Shown here: one piece after another, positions 1-12,036 of the stretch
Layout: each line of letters begins with the position of its first letter
Position numbering within the stretch: the stretch's first letter is position 1
Origin: Rhynchonema sp. JSB1_4
Lineage: Eukaryota; Nematoda; Chromadorea; Monhysterida; Xyalidae
Direction: 5' to 3'
Assembly (NCBI GenBank): GCA_030248065.1
Contig: JASAMV010001561.1
Coordinates: 1 to 64,000 of the forward strand
DNA: 64,000 nt
Notes under the pieces: model-generated
What the model saw: only the letters and a program-made list of their open reading frames with translations
Databases searched by the model: none
What the model was told of the DNA's origin: nothing
Position numbers and translations under genes: made by a program

Positions 1-680
1 AGCCAAAGTGACATTTTGAGGGGACCAAATGGACATGGAAAATTCCAGTAATGGACGAACATAGGCCAAGTAGAGTTTGCGGAGGAAGTCGCGATTACGA
101 CTGTGGAAGTTACGGCGGATGGTCTTCTCCATTCTGCTAGCGTCGGCCACAATTTTACCAATGTGCGACTCAAATTTTAAGTTTTGTTGGTCAATTATGA
201 CACCCAGGTCCCGGACATGGGGAGGTGAAACAATCTGCTCATTCCCACAAAAATAGACAGGTGGGACTTGGGGGCGATCCCCGAGCCTTAAAGTGACGCT
301 CTTATGACTGGCTAAGGCCATGCCATTTGCAGAGAGCCAACTAATGACCGCATTTATGTCACCCTGGAGGATTTTGTGATCAACAGCATTACGGATTTCC
401 CTATAAATTTTGATGTCATCAGCGTAGAGATACAGGTAGGTGCCTGGATGCACCACGCTGACAACATCATTTATATAAATGAGAAAAAGAGTCGGGCCGA
501 AAACACTGCCCTGGGCAACCCCGGAGGTGACCGGAGTCCACCCAGAAACAGCGTCACCGACCCGAACCCGTTGTGACCGTCCACTTAGGTAGGAAGATAC
601 CCAAGTGAGTAAATGACGGGGGAAACCGTAGTGCTGTAGTTTTTGCAGCAGCGCAGAGTGGGGGACAGTGTCAAAAGCCA
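1..680 (-). mobile_element. LINE (non-LTR retrotransposon) reverse transcriptase fragment
   Basis: The minus strand is open with no stop from about 680 to base 1 (about 226 residues) and runs off the left edge. In order it shows an AFDTVPHSALLQKL-type block, GVAQGSVFGPTLFLIYIND, the catalytic YLYADD box near 450-430, then VRDLGVIID and a thumb-like segment ending in RPLLEFSMSIWSP. This is the palm and thumb of a Jockey/CR1-like LINE reverse transcriptase, which copies its own RNA at a nicked target. The N-terminal endonuclease half is absent because the homology stops where a GGCCC-rich element begins. It is intact within the window but cut at both ends, so it is probably a fragment. Confidence 0.92.
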
Positions 681-1880
681 AAAGATCGGAAACGGGCCGG
701 GTAAAGTCGGCCCGGCCCGGCCCGGTCGGCGAAAAGTCCGGCCCGGCCCGGCCCGGTGGAGGGCTGCAGGTCGGCCCGGCCCGGCCCGGCCCGGTCAGCC
801 AATTTTCAAGGGCCGAAAACTGAAAACGTCCAAAAAGCTGAAAAAAATTCGAAAATTTTCTGCAGAATACTTGTTTTTGGTGCAGCTGGGGGGGAGGGGT
901 AAGGTAGGTAGATTGACGCGCCATCCTGATGCAGTACGTAAGTCGCCGCCCCGGCTGGTACAGTAGTAGGTGTAATTTTTGGCTCAAAATGGTTTAAAAT
1001 CTGTATTTTTCACTCCATACAGGCGAAAAATCGCGCGTGACGCGCGAAATTAGCGCTTAAGAGTACATTCTCATTAATATGTATACCGTATTGTCGGAAA
1101 TAGAACCCGGGGGGTCTATTTTTTCACTGGGGTCATTTTGGGGGGTTCAATTTATGGGGGGGGGGTCAATTATTGGGGGGGGGGTATATTTTTCATTTGG
1201 CCCCCCGACGAAAAAAATCATTGTTAATAATGCCCTTAAAAATGGCTTGTTTTCGGTATTTTCTACCTTTAACAGCGTCGATTATGCTTAAAAAGCTGTG
1301 TTCTGTTGTGTACGCAAGCTTAAACAACGTTTGACACAACAACACAGCCCTACCATACCACTAATCTGTGGTACGGTGAAGGTTGGGGGTGGGGTTCTAT
1401 TAATGGGGGAGAGTCAATTAATGGGGGGTTCTATTTTTGATTTCGAGCCATTTAGGGGGGGGGGTTCAATTAATGGGGGGTTCTATTTCCGACAATACGG
1501 TACATAAAAATTTTGTTCCCGGATGACCCCCCCCCCCCTAGCTCGACCGGTCGGTACAGTAGGTGGTAAGGTTAAGGTTGATTGCAGGCAGGCTTTTTTG
1601 GTGGTACAGTGGGTTGATTCGGCAAAGGCCTGGGTATGGGTAGCTACACCACTGCTTCTTTCTTCAAAACGATGACTGAAAAGATCAAGAACTAGGAAAT
1701 GTTATTGCGCGAAGCGCAAAAATTTTGAAAATTTTGGTTCAAAAAGTGGTAATTTCGTTCGAATTTAGGCATACCGGGCCGGACCGGCCCGGTCCCCCCA
1801 AATCTCCGGCCCGGCCCGGCCCGGTCGACCAAGTCCAAAATCGCGGCGGCCCGGTACCGTTTCCGATCTCTGATTTGGGC
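681..1880. mobile_element. GGCCC-array element, probable non-autonomous hAT
   Basis: Both ends carry the inverted termini AGATCGGAAACGG and arrays of a GGCCCGG motif (690-800 and 1770-1860, in opposite orientation). The interior holds the GCGC/CGCGAAA motif seen in other MITEs here. No coding domain is visible and I found no clear 8-bp target duplication. It abuts the LINE and contains a nested TA-flanked MITE. The ORFs across the arrays are composition artefacts. Confidence 0.45.
1084..1502. mobile_element. TA-flanked MITE with about 27-bp terminal inverted repeats
   Basis: The termini are inverted copies beginning CCGTATTGTCGGAAATAGAA and running into a G-run/C-run, flanked by TA on both sides as in Tc1/mariner-type insertions. 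The inside has several G-runs followed by TCAATTAATGG, a subterminal repeat. No protein is encoded. It sits inside the GGCCC-array element. Confidence 0.75.
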
Positions 1881-2367
1881 CCATGCGTTCGGGTCCTGGT
1901 TTGTCCGGCCCGCAGCCCCGACAGCCGACAGGTTCACAGGCCTGGCCCAGCCCGACAGTGCGGGCGCGGTCCGGCCTGCCCGACTTTTTTACAAATTTTT
2001 CCAATGACTTTTGTATGTTCCGATCACGAGAAGCAAGGCTTTTGACACAAAACTGACCGCTCCGCTCCAAACAGAAAAAATTTGCAAATAAGATTAAATC
2101 CAGTTCTAAATCCTTGCAAAAGAAGCGATTTTTGACGAAGGACCACGATTTTCTAAGTTTGTTTTCGGCCGGTGTTTTCCGCTTCCCGTCTCCTTCCATT
2201 GCTCCCTGTCCTTTGTTTTATTCTGCGTGCCAGTTTGCTAGCCGTGTAAAGCACGATCATGTCTCGGTGCGACTGTAATTCCTCCACCCACCCCGCTCGG
2301 TCCAAACCTGTCTGTCAACCAGAGCAAAACGAAAATGTACCAAGCAATAAAAAACTTGGTCGACCAG

Positions 2368-3066
2368 CAGTGTAGTGGCATGGCAGGCAGATGGTTGCAA
2401 GGTACCCTTGGGGGGGGGATGGATCCAGATGGTTGCAAGGTACCCCCTACCCAGCCTCCGGAAGATTGTAAGGTATCCCTGGGGTCCGAAAAAAGGTGTT
2501 TTTACATGCATTATATTGCAAAATTGGCCGAAAAAATGGTACTTTTTTGCATTTTGGCCGAAAATTTGCCCAAAATAGCTGTTATATGGGGTTTCGCGCG
2601 ATTTTTGGGGTTTTGAGGTCGTAAAATACCCATTTTTGCCTATGAAAACCATAAATTGATGGTTGCAAGGTACCCTCCGGGATGGTTGCAAGGTACCTAC
2701 CCTTCCCCCATCCCCCCAAGGGGTGGTTGCAAGGTATTGGTCGCACAATGACCATATAAGAATTCATCAAATCAATCCTGATTTTCACGTTCAGTCACTC
2801 TTATTAACTACTGTGCTATTTGTGATTCACACAAAACATTTTCAGCTGAAAATAATCTAGCAGAGTACCCACGTTGCTGCGTGTCTGAAACATTTTGGTG
2901 ACTGCATGCTTTGTGTGCGATCGCGCAACGCAACGTCACTGCCCGTCACTTTCCTGCTTCACGATTCAGGAAAAAAATTTGACCAATTCTTATAAAGTTA
3001 TTGTGCGACCAATACCTACTCCTTTGGGGGGGGAATCCCCCCAATTTCCCGCCAGCCACTACACTG
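2368..3066. mobile_element. hAT MITE, subterminal repeat GGTTGCAAGGTACC
   Basis: The termini are CAGTGTAGTGGC and its inverted copy GCCACTACACTG. The element is flanked by a perfect 8-bp duplication TCGACCAG (2360-2367 and 3067-3074), the hAT signature. The left half carries five copies of a GGTTGCAAGGTA motif between G/C runs. A second, inner inverted repeat (2735-2770 against 2985-3028) surrounds GGTCGCACAAT. There is no transposase. Confidence 0.88.
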
Positions 3067-4279
3067 TCGACCAGAAACCAACGGCTCCAAAATTTCAGAC
3101 TCGATCTAAACGAGACGGCCGAGTGCCGTCGTACTACACACGAACCAAACTGCATTCCGTTTGTGACTTTACGTACGCCACAGCTGCGTTTCCCGTTGGA
3201 ATGGTGCGTTTTCGGAGAAAATTTGTTTAATTTAGATTATTTTTTTGGTTACCCCCGCAAGCAAATGATTACTGTTGCTATACGGTAGCAAGGCGGATCA
3301 CCTTAATTCAACGAAAAAAACAATCTACGGATTTAATAACTGGATCACATTACAATGTTTTCAACAGAACATGATTCATAGAATTTTAACGTTTCTATTT
3401 TATGATGAAGTGACTCCGCTTCAGTCAATTTGGAAGAAGTGAGATGAGATGAAATGAAAGCAATTGTCGATTGGGCTGAGTTGAATGAGACGATCAACCA
3501 GCTGAAGTGGTTTGGTGTGGAGGTGGAGATGGATATGGATAGCAAGACTTAAGTTGTGTTATTGTTAACAAGTTGAGGAGTTCAGTTGAGCAAGAATTAA
3601 TTGTCCAGCCAGCCAGGAGGATGTGCCTTGCCTGCTCCTCAAACTGGTGTGGTTTTGGGCTTGGCCAAAGGACAGCCTCTCCGCACAACACCTGAGCTAA
3701 TTTTGTCCAAGACTTTAGATTTTCCAGGCTGCGGTTCAAGTGCCCTGGGCCCGGTCCAGAGAAGCCGAATTACCTTAACCTAAACCTTATCCTTATAGTT
3801 TATAGCTAATTAATCCAGGAATAAGAGCAGCAATAGCATCGTACTGATCACTGTGAAACATTTTTTGCTTTATCACATTGATTTTCATTCGAAACCTGAA
3901 GGGAAAGTTCTGGGGTTTGATGTGAACAGAAAATATCATTCAACCTTCATAAATACCGCAGACAGTGTTGCTGTTCACCTTGTTGTTTCAGGCCACGTGC
4001 GCATTATTCTGGGGTCTGTGGACAATTGACCGTGAGCTGGTGTTCCCACGTGTGCTCGATGATTTCATACCCAGCTGGCACAATCACATGCTCGTCAGTT
4101 GTCTAATTTGGTTCAATTAATATATTTGTTTATTAATTTAAAATTATTGTCTGGAGGTACACTGGTGGACAAAACAAGCGTTTTTTTCTAGGAACGAGCA
4201 CTTTTCCGCGGGGTTTTCAAATGCGTTCTGTGTCGGTTTTCTTGGTTTTATTTTCCAAAAATGTGTTTTTTGTCTTGGC

Positions 4280-4652
4280 CAGTGTAGTTCCTGGCGGGTT
4301 CCCCCCTCGGTTACGTCTGCACCACCTCCGTGGTAGACCTGCCCCCCTGTTCCCCCTCCTGGTACGTCTGCTCCCCCAATTTTTGCCTAAAATAGGGAAA
4401 TGTAGGCCTGAAACAGGCATTTTTAGGCATAAAGTGAGTGATTTTAGGTCAGTTTTGTCAAAAATCGCCAAAATACCCTTTTTGTTGAGTTTTTTTCAAA
4501 AGGGGCAAAAATGGGTCAAATTTTCGACCTCAAAAAATGACTTTTCTCCAAATTTGGGTCCTCCCGTTCCCCCCGAGCAGGTGGGTACGTCTATTCCCCC
4601 TCCGAAAAAAGGGGGTACCGCCTGTTCCCCCTCCGGACCAGGAACTGCACTA
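4280..4652. mobile_element. hAT MITE, subterminal repeat GTACGTCTG
   Basis: The termini are CAGTGTAGTTCCTGG and, inverted, TAGTGCAGTTCCTGG. The flanks are an 8-bp duplication with one mismatch, GTCTTGGC and GTCTTGGT (4272-4279 and 4653-4660). Repeated GTACGTCTGYTCCCCC-like motifs lie near both ends. An open frame of 196 codons spans it but has only low-complexity content, so I do not call a gene. Confidence 0.86.
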
Positions 4653-6070
4653 GTCTTGGTTCAATTTGGGCTCGATGTTGGGATCGAAATTATCTTACTT
4701 TTGTGTCATTTCCAGTTATTTCTTACCCAAACACCTTGCTTTTTTGACCGGGCCTTTGAAGTACTGCAAAAAGCGTTGGTACAAAAGAAAGCGGTTGTTT
4801 GGATTCCGTGATTTTTCAACGCGCTTGGTAATCAATCGGGTCAGGCGCTTCTTCATCACACTCCGTTTTTTATTCCACTTCTTGACGTCCCCTTTCTCCC
4901 TGGTTTGAAAATTCCGAGGAAGCGCGTTTTCAAATTAGTTTCATATCTTATATTAAGCCTAATTTACCAGTAAGCGCAAGCACCAGTGGACCAGCATAAC
5001 ATGAACGACTTTTAGATAATTTGGTCAAATTTTTATCGACTTGCTAAATTTGAATTTGTGGATCTCCGTTATCCTGTAATTTCGTGAAACTCGATGGAAA
5101 CCCAAATTCCCGTTTCTACCCTGTTCCAGCATACATCACCAATCGTGTTCCTAATCGTGGACACGTGTGGCACGTGTCATCACATGCCCTGCCGTAAGAC
5201 TGGCTCGCTCGTTGTGTTTGTGCTCACCGCTATTTATTTCGCTATGTGAGTTGTATTGGAAACATTGTTTTGTTTTTGTTTTTGGGCTTTGCAGATTTAG
5301 ACCATATCGTAGCAACGCGCGCTAAATCTTTCATGATGTTGGCGCTTTCACACGCAAACCACACGAGACGTGGCTACAGTAACCAATGTGTAAGAATTCA
5401 GGGTGACACGGTATGGTCTAAGACTGCAAAGCACGACTGGTTTGCCTTTATTCTTGCCGTCGTACTTTATCCAAGCTGCGCTTGCAAATGTTTCGTTGAT
5501 AAATGAAATAACCATCGCTTTGCACACCATGGTGATAATGATGTATACGGCTTTTTCCTTCGTTCTCTAAATAAAACAGCACATTACTTTTCTCAGTACC
5601 GAAAACTTGGTTGCGGGTGGTCTACCAGTCAACTTTTTTCCATATTTACGTTAACGTGGTGCAATTAATTTGAAACTGTCAAGATATTTTTGTGAGCACC
5701 TTGCACCTTGAATTTCTGTAACGCCCCCCCCCCCGAGATTGTTGAATTTGAATGATAAATGCGAGTTCTCGTGTGCATGCAGATACAGGTCTTCGAGTAT
5801 TTATCGACGGTTGACCTTTTTCATCGAGCACAACAAACATCATGGCCATGGGACAGCTGATTGCAAACCAAAGCACGATTGTGTCTGTCCCTTTATTCCG
5901 CGACTTTTTAGGCCCGACCTTTTCAGGCTAAGTTTTTCAGGCCCGGCCGATTCAGAGGCCCAGCATATTTGACCCATCATCTATAGGCTTAGGCTTAGGT
6001 TCCAGCCGGGCCTTGTGCCCCGGGACTGGACCGTCGCACAATACTGTCCCTTCGTTCCAGTCTCATTGGC

Positions 6071-6211
6071 GTGCGCGTGACGCGCGGTCACTGGTTGTAC
6101 GGCGTATTCGACGCACTCAGCACGCAGGGACAGGCGATGTTCCTGGCTGCAGCTGCCCTGGCGTTCTGGTTGTTGTACATCATGGGCGACACGCTAAATC
6201 GCGCTATTTGG
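6071..6211 (+). CDS. Possible exon of a small membrane protein
   Basis: The open frame holds a convincing hydrophobic helix, AMFLAAAALAFWLLYIMGD, after an Ala/Gln-containing lead and before a GTCGG donor-like site. In the second tandem unit (8220-8350) the same stretch has scattered deletions and the frame is broken. No family is recognised. A terminal-exon candidate with another helix lies at 7135-7213, so a duplicated small multi-span membrane protein gene is possible. It could also be chance. Confidence 0.28.
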
Positions 6212-7134
6212 GGTCGGTTTGATTTTTTGTCTTGTTGGTTTTTCTTTTCGAGCCGTTTTATGTTTTTGTGGATTGATTTTTTTATTTGTATTGGATTTCT
6301 CGTGGTTTGGATATAGTTACCTTGGTCATTTTTTCTACACTTGCAAGTGCAGCAAACTCAAACACTGGGTAAAAGTATGAAATGCAATGGCGTACTGGAC
6401 TTTTGACTTGGCTTCGGGGGCAGGTTCAGGCTGATTTGGCCCGGCCGGGCCCCAATTGATCGGGCCGTAGAAGCAGAGCCTTACCTGTGCACAGAATGGC
6501 TGGAATATGCCATCCTGAAAAAAACATCAAATTTCTCATATCTCTGACAAATTGCGTGGTCCGACGACTCTGGCTCCAAAAAAATCGTTCTGCTGCTGTC
6601 TGTCAAACAAAGCCAGATAGTCACGGTCATGTTAATCCCCATCTCCAGCCCGAATCACTGACTGAGACCGAATGGCAGCGGTGGTCCCGGGTCCCGGCTG
6701 TGAACCGTCGCCAATTTACGTCACTCTGCCTTTGTGTTTCAGGCACGGCGTCACACATGGAGGCAAAGGTGGAGGCGACTAGTCCCGACAAACAACGCAC
6801 GAGATACAACAAACTGCGACGCGATTAGCACCGAATTGGCGACGGCCTATTTTCCTGGTGTTGAATTTTGGTAATCGGACGATTTATCCGAGTGTTTTAA
6901 CAATGGCCAGATTTGGTGATCAGGCAGTTAGTTTGCTCGCCGCAGCACAGAACATTTCCGCGGATGACCCAGTCCGGAGAAGGAATCCGATCACCAATAT
7001 TTTATGCTGGTCATTATACTCTGTTTTTCTTTTCATATCAATGTGGGACAATTAGAAAATTTTAAAGAGACCAGGCTGAGAACAACAGTTGTAACAAGTA
7101 GCACTAATGATTCTGCCATGTGTTTGATTTCCAG

Positions 7135-7213
7135 TGCCGTGTCTGGTCTTGCTAAAACTTGGTTTGCTGCTTTTGCGTTGTGCTGTGCTCTGCAGTATCG
7201 ATGGCACAAGTGA
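7135..7213 (+). CDS. Possible terminal exon with a membrane helix
   Basis: An acceptor (TTTGATTTCCAG) precedes an open frame coding for a hydrophobic stretch (LAKTWFAAFALCCAL) and ending in a TGA stop after RWHK. The same exon occurs at about 9283-9361 in unit 2 with one substitution. It may belong with the exon candidate at 6071-6211. The function is unknown. Confidence 0.28.
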
Positions 7214-7262
7214 CTTTACCGGCATTCCTTGCTTTCTGCCACGGCATACTCATATACATACG

Positions 7263-7672
7263 CATAGTAGTGGCAGGGGGGTTGGGGGGTTACCCCCCTC
7301 TCAGTACTTACCTACCACAAAACCCGAGGGCGGTTGGGGAGGGGGGGTTGAGTACTTACCTCTTACAAGTCCCAAATCATACCTCTCACAAGCAATTTTG
7401 TACCTTTTTTAAGCCAAAATCGGTGTTTTTCGACATTATTTTCCCAAAAATCGCGCGCTCAGCGCGCCAACGCACCTATAGTACCTATTTTTAGGCGATT
7501 TTCGACGAAAATTTGGAAAAGCTAGTACTTTTACCTCATTTTTTGGCCAAAATTGTATCACAAAAACGTTGTTTTTTGCCTTTTTGAGTGACCAAAATCA
7601 TGCCTCTCACGCTTCCGGTCCCAACCCCGCATCATACTTATACCTCCCACACATGGGCCTGCCACTACTCTG
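7263..7672. mobile_element. hAT MITE, subterminal repeat GTACTTACCT (copy 1)
   Basis: The terminal inverted repeats are CATAGTAGTGGCAGG and CAGAGTAGTGGCAGG. The flanks are a perfect 8-bp duplication TACATACG (7255-7262 and 7673-7680). Repeated GTACTTACCT and TACCTCTCACAAG motifs lie near the ends. The centre carries the AAAATCGCGCGC...GCGCGCC motif shared with other families here. Confidence 0.88.
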
Positions 7673-8067
7673 TACATACGATAAGAAAGTCTTTTTTACA
7701 ATCATATCTCAGAAAATCAAACAAACACGCACTTGTATGTATGTTGTGTTTGCGAGCGCTCATACAATGGAACTCGAAGGTTTGCTACTGCGTGCAAACG
7801 TTATGACTTGCTTGATTCTTCTTATCTGGCTAGAAACTGTACTTGGTGCATGAATTACTGCTTACGGTTTGATTAATGCTGCTTAGCAGATCGTGTAGTG
7901 CGAGTCAGCATAACTGGTGTGCTAATTTGTTTTGTGAAAAGCTGGTATGTAAGTATAGTGTGGACAATAGTTGTTTTTAGAGATTTCCATATTGATGTGT
8001 CCGTGTTGTGTCTCGAACTTTGTTTATTTTTTTGGTGTTTGTTCTTTGTTTTACATTTCCCCTCCCA

Positions 8068-10218
8068 ACAACATCATGGCCGCCTGATTCAACCAAACTT
8101 TTCTGTCCTTTCCAGGCCCACTTTCGTGTTTAGCCCGGCCGATTCAGCCGCTTTACCCTCTTGCTGCTGTCCACCGGGCCTTTCCCCGCTGGACCGTCGC
8201 ACAATACTTCGCTTCGTTCGCTCATGGCGTCCGCCTGCGCGCGTCACTGGTTGCGTATCGACGCCTCCACGACAGGCGATGTTCCTGGCTGCAGCTCCCT
8301 CTTCTGGTTGTTGTACATCATGGGCGACACGCTAAATCGCGCTATTTGGGGTCGGTTTGATTTTTTGTCTTGTTGGTTTTTCTTTTCGAGCCGTTTTTGT
8401 GTTTTTGTGGATTGATTTTTTTATTTGTATTGGATTTCTCGTTATAGTTACCTTGGTCATTTTTTCTACACTTGCAAATCCAACAAACTCAAACACTGGG
8501 TAAAAGTGTGAAATGCAATGGCGTACTGGACTTTTGACTTGGCCTCGGGGGCAGGTTCACGCTGGTTTGGCCTGGCCGGGCCGCAGTTGATCGGGCCGTA
8601 GAAGCAGAGTCTTACCTATGCACAGAATGGCTGGAATATGCGATCCTGAAAAAAATCACCAAATTGCTCACATCTCGGACAAGTTACGTGGTCCAACGAC
8701 TCTGGTTCCAAAAAAATCATTCTGCTGCTGTCTGTCAAACGAAGCCGGATAGTCACGGTCATGTTAATCCCCATCTCCAGCCCGAATCACTGACTGAGAC
8801 CGAATGGCAGCGGTGGTGCCGGGTCCCGGCTGTGAACCGTCGCCAATTTACGTCAACGTGCATTCACTCTCCCTTTGTGTTTCAGGCACGGCGTCACACA
8901 TGGAGGCAAAGGTGGAGGCGACTAGTCCCGACAAACAACGCACGAGATACAACAAACTGCGACGCGATTAGCACCGAATTGGCGACGACCTGTTTTCCTG
9001 GTGTTGAATTTTGGTAATCGGACGATTTATCCGAGTGTTTTAACAATGGCCAGATTTGGTGATCAGGCAGTTAGTTTGCTCGCCGCAGCACAGAACATTT
9101 CCGCGCATGTGCTGACCCAGTCCGGAGAAGGAATCCGATCACCAATATTTTATGCTGGTCATTATACTCTGTTTTTCTTTTCATATCAATGTGGGACAAT
9201 TAGAAAATTTTAAAGAGACCAGGCTGAGAACAACAGTTGTAACAAGTAGCACTGATGATTCTGCCATGTGTTTGATTTCCAGTGCCGTGTCTGGTCTTGC
9301 TAAAACTTGGTTTGCTGCTTATGCGTTGTGCTGTGCTCTGCAGTATCGATGGCACAAGTGACTTTACCGGCATTCCTTGCTTTCTGCCACGGCATACTCA
9401 TATACATACGCATAGTAGTGGCAGGTGGGTTGGGGGGTTACCCCCCTCTCAGTACTTACCTACCACAAAACCCGAGGGCGGTTGGGGAGGGGGGGGGTTG
9501 AGTACTTACCTCTTACAAGTCCCAAATCATACCTCTCACAAGCAATTTTGTACCTTTTTAAGCCAAAATCGGTGTTTTTCGACATTATTTTCCCAAAAAT
9601 CGCGCGCTCAGCGCGCCAACGCACATATAGTACCTATTTTTAGGCGATTTTCGACGAAAATTTGGAAAAGCTAGTACTTTTACCTCATTTTTTGGCCAAA
9701 ATTGTATCACAAAAACGTTGTTTTTTGCCTTTTTGAGTGACCAAAATCATACCTCTCACGCTTCCGGTCCCAACCCCGCATCATACTTATACCTCCCACA
9801 CATGGGCCTGCCACTACTCTGTACATACGATAAGAAAGTCTTTTTTACAATCATATCTCAGAAAATCAAACAAACACGCACTTGTATGTATGTTGTGTTT
9901 GCGAGCGCTCATACAATGGAACTCGAAGGTTTGCTACTGCGTGCAAACGTTATGACTTGCTTGTATTCTGTCTTATCTGGCTAGAAACTGTACTTGGTGC
10001 ATGAATTACTGCTTACGGTTTGATTAATGCTGCTTAGCAGGATCGTGTAGTGCGAGTCTAAGCCATAACTGGTGTGCTAATTTGTTTTGTGAAAAGCTGG
10101 TATGGTAAGTATAGTGTGGACAATGAGTGTGTTTTTAGAGGATTTCCATAATTGATGTGTCCCGTGTTGTGTGCTCGAACTTCGTGTTATTTTTTTGGTG
10201 TTTGGTTCTTTGTGTTGT
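8068..10218. repeat. Tandem duplication, unit 2
   Basis: This is the second copy of the preceding block; the offset grows from 2138 to 2151 bases along its length. Its left end (8068-8320) lacks many bases that unit 1 has in the matching region, while its right end is fuller than that of unit 1. Both copies are therefore worst at the shared junction. Confidence 0.9.
9411..9821. mobile_element. hAT MITE, subterminal repeat GTACTTACCT (copy 2)
   Basis: This is the same element at the homologous place in tandem unit 2, with the same TACATACG duplication (9403-9410 and 9822-9829). It was copied by the tandem duplication and is not an independent insertion. Confidence 0.88.
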
Positions 10219-10959
10219 ACATTGTCGTTGTTGATATTATAATAAATATACATAGGTATCTGTGCGTTTAATTCATTCCGGCTCTGTTTCTGGACTCTCT
10301 TGTGTTCGTGTATGAATAATATTATTCATTTTCAGAATTTATTCCATGATGTTTTCCTTTCTTGTTCTTATTCCGTTGTTTTTCTCACTTTTTTCTGCTT
10401 GCTGCAGGGTTTGCTTTGCGTGCTGTTTGTTGTTTTCGGGTTTTGGGTTCAATTTTTGGTTTGTTTCTTGAATTCTTGACCATGAATTTTACCACCCCTC
10501 CCCCAGAATTAGTGCCCGTGTTTTGTGGTACATACATACAGTATCTCTCGATTATTGGGCTGTTATATTACTTTGATTTTTAAAGTTATCTAGTTGTGTA
10601 TTTTCTTTGCATTCCAGGTTCATTAGCCGCTCTATCAAAATTGTGTTCAGCTGCTAGCACTGTGAGCTAAAATGTTTGTTATGGACTAGAAAACTTTGCG
10701 TAACATTGTAAACTGTCTGTTTGTAGTCTTAGTCCACCATAGTGTAATGATAATAAGCCATATTTTTCTGGTTGTTTGTGCGATTATAAAATTCGCGAAG
10801 TTTGCGGAGTTATTCGATCTGGACATTCCACCTCATTATTTTTATTGCATTTTTCACGTGACAACGATAATAGGCCCCAAACGAAGTTAACACTATGTTC
10901 TTCAATCATACACAACAGGTGATAAGTAATTTGTGTATTCTGCATTAAAAAATGAAGCA
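10219..10959. other. AT-rich spacer, nothing recognised
   Basis: No repeat, RNA gene or phase-consistent exon was seen. Short T-rich open frames are present but lack splice context. Confidence 0.5.
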
Positions 10960-11310
10960 TTAGGCAGCGCCATCCTCAAGTTCGTATGTCCTAGCAACAT
11001 ACAAGTCAGAGTTTGTGCCCTGTGCGTTGCCTGAATCGTAAAGCGCGAAACACAGCGCTTGGCCTCCGAAGGAAATTGATCTGCAGCTTGAATCACAGAC
11101 AGGTTCTCTGCAATCCGGAATGCCACTCTCACCCAGGAAATCAGAGTCTGAGTTCGTTGTTGTTCGACCATACGTAATGGTCAATCGCGAAATCAGATAC
11201 AAACCATGGCTTGAGATCCAGAGCACTCCTACCACACTCAGGTTCGAATTAACCTTGACATTTTCTGACGATTTACCGTTCTTGCATGCCAACACGTTTG
11301 CAGCCCGCTG
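10960..11310 (-). CDS. Candidate terminal exon of an unrecognised minus-strand gene
   Basis: Reading the minus strand, CTCATTTGCAG forms an acceptor, followed by 116 codons ending in a TAA stop (LEDGAA-stop). The sequence is cysteine-bearing (CREPVCDSSC, then QALCFALYD) and not low-complexity, which suggests an extracellular protein; I do not recognise the family. A hAT element is inserted 3 nt upstream of the presumed AG, so the acceptor is rebuilt by the target duplication. No upstream exon was found. Confidence 0.4.
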   Translation of the reverse strand, partial: QRAANVLACKNGKSSENVKVNSNLSVVGVLWISSHGLYLISRLTITYGRTTTNSDSDFLGESGIPDCREPVCDSSCRSISFGGQALCFALYDSGNAQGTNSDLYVARTYELEDGAA

Positions 11311-11318
11311 CAAATGAG

Positions 11319-12036
11319 CAGGGTTGAAAAAAAAATTTTTTTATTAACGAGCTTTTTTTTTTTAAAAAAAAAATTTTTTTTTTGATTTTTTTTTTTGACG
11401 AAAAATTTTTTTATTAGAAAAAGTGTTGCAAACGACGTTTCAGGATAAATGAAATCGATACAACATATTTTTCAAAAATTGAAAAATTTTCGCCTCAGAC
11501 CGAACTTGTGTGGTGACACCCGGTAGTATTGTGCAGATTCCATGGTCTCCGACCAGTCTGAGGCTGATGTTCACTAACGATGTTACTCTGATGTATTGTA
11601 GCATGCCGTACAACGTATTTTAATGCATCTAATGCCGTATATCTGATATACGACCATCAAAATATCTATAACAGCCCAAAACTTGAGCGACAGATCGACT
11701 TTGCGCGCCAGGTTTTGCACCAGACCTGCATATATGTATACATGTGTAGTAGCATGTAGTAGTACATTATCGGTGCCACATCACTATAAAAGACCAGCCC
11801 CGCGCATCCCTGTACGGATTTGGGGACAATACAGGGCGCCGCAGGCGCGATTTTGGAAAAATTGTCTCGTCCACAGAAAAAAAGTGCCAATTTTTTGCCT
11901 CGAAAAAGGCCATTTTTGGACATTTTAGCCCATTTTGGGCAATTTTTTTTATAAAAAAAAAAGCAAAATCAAATAAAAAAAAAAAATTTTTTAAAAAAAT
12001 TTTTTAATTGACCACTTTTTTTTTGAAACAACCCTG
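11319..12036. mobile_element. hAT MITE, CAGGGTTG family (copy 1)
   Basis: Termini CAGGGTTG...CAACCCTG are flanked by a perfect 8-bp duplication CAAATGAG (11311-11318 and 12037-12044). Long A/T runs sit just inside both ends. The interior shares CAAACGACGTTTCAGG and GCGCCGCAGGCGCGATTTTGG with the later copies. No transposase domain is recognisable. Confidence 0.92.

Larger units (their letters stand above)
5836..8067. repeat. Tandem duplication, unit 1
   Basis: This ~2.2-kb block recurs immediately downstream with high identity in its central part (for example 6181-7800 matches 8319-9950). It contains one copy of the 410-bp hAT MITE in both units. Its right-hand end (from about 7810) lacks many single bases that are present at the right end of unit 2. 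Confidence 0.9.

Noticed and set aside
643..966. Open frames through the GGCCC arrays (also around 1692-2199)
   Set aside because: Arg/Pro/Gly-only content comes from the GGCCC repeat read in several frames on both strands; no domain or splice context.
4221..4811. 196-codon open frame on the plus strand
   Set aside because: It spans the whole 4280-4652 hAT MITE including both inverted ends, so it is a by-product of the repeat.
7134..9984. Many 70-130-codon frames duplicated in the two tandem units
   Set aside because: Most overlap the hAT MITE and its G/C runs and shift frame between the two copies. Only two short helix-coding segments were kept as weak candidates.
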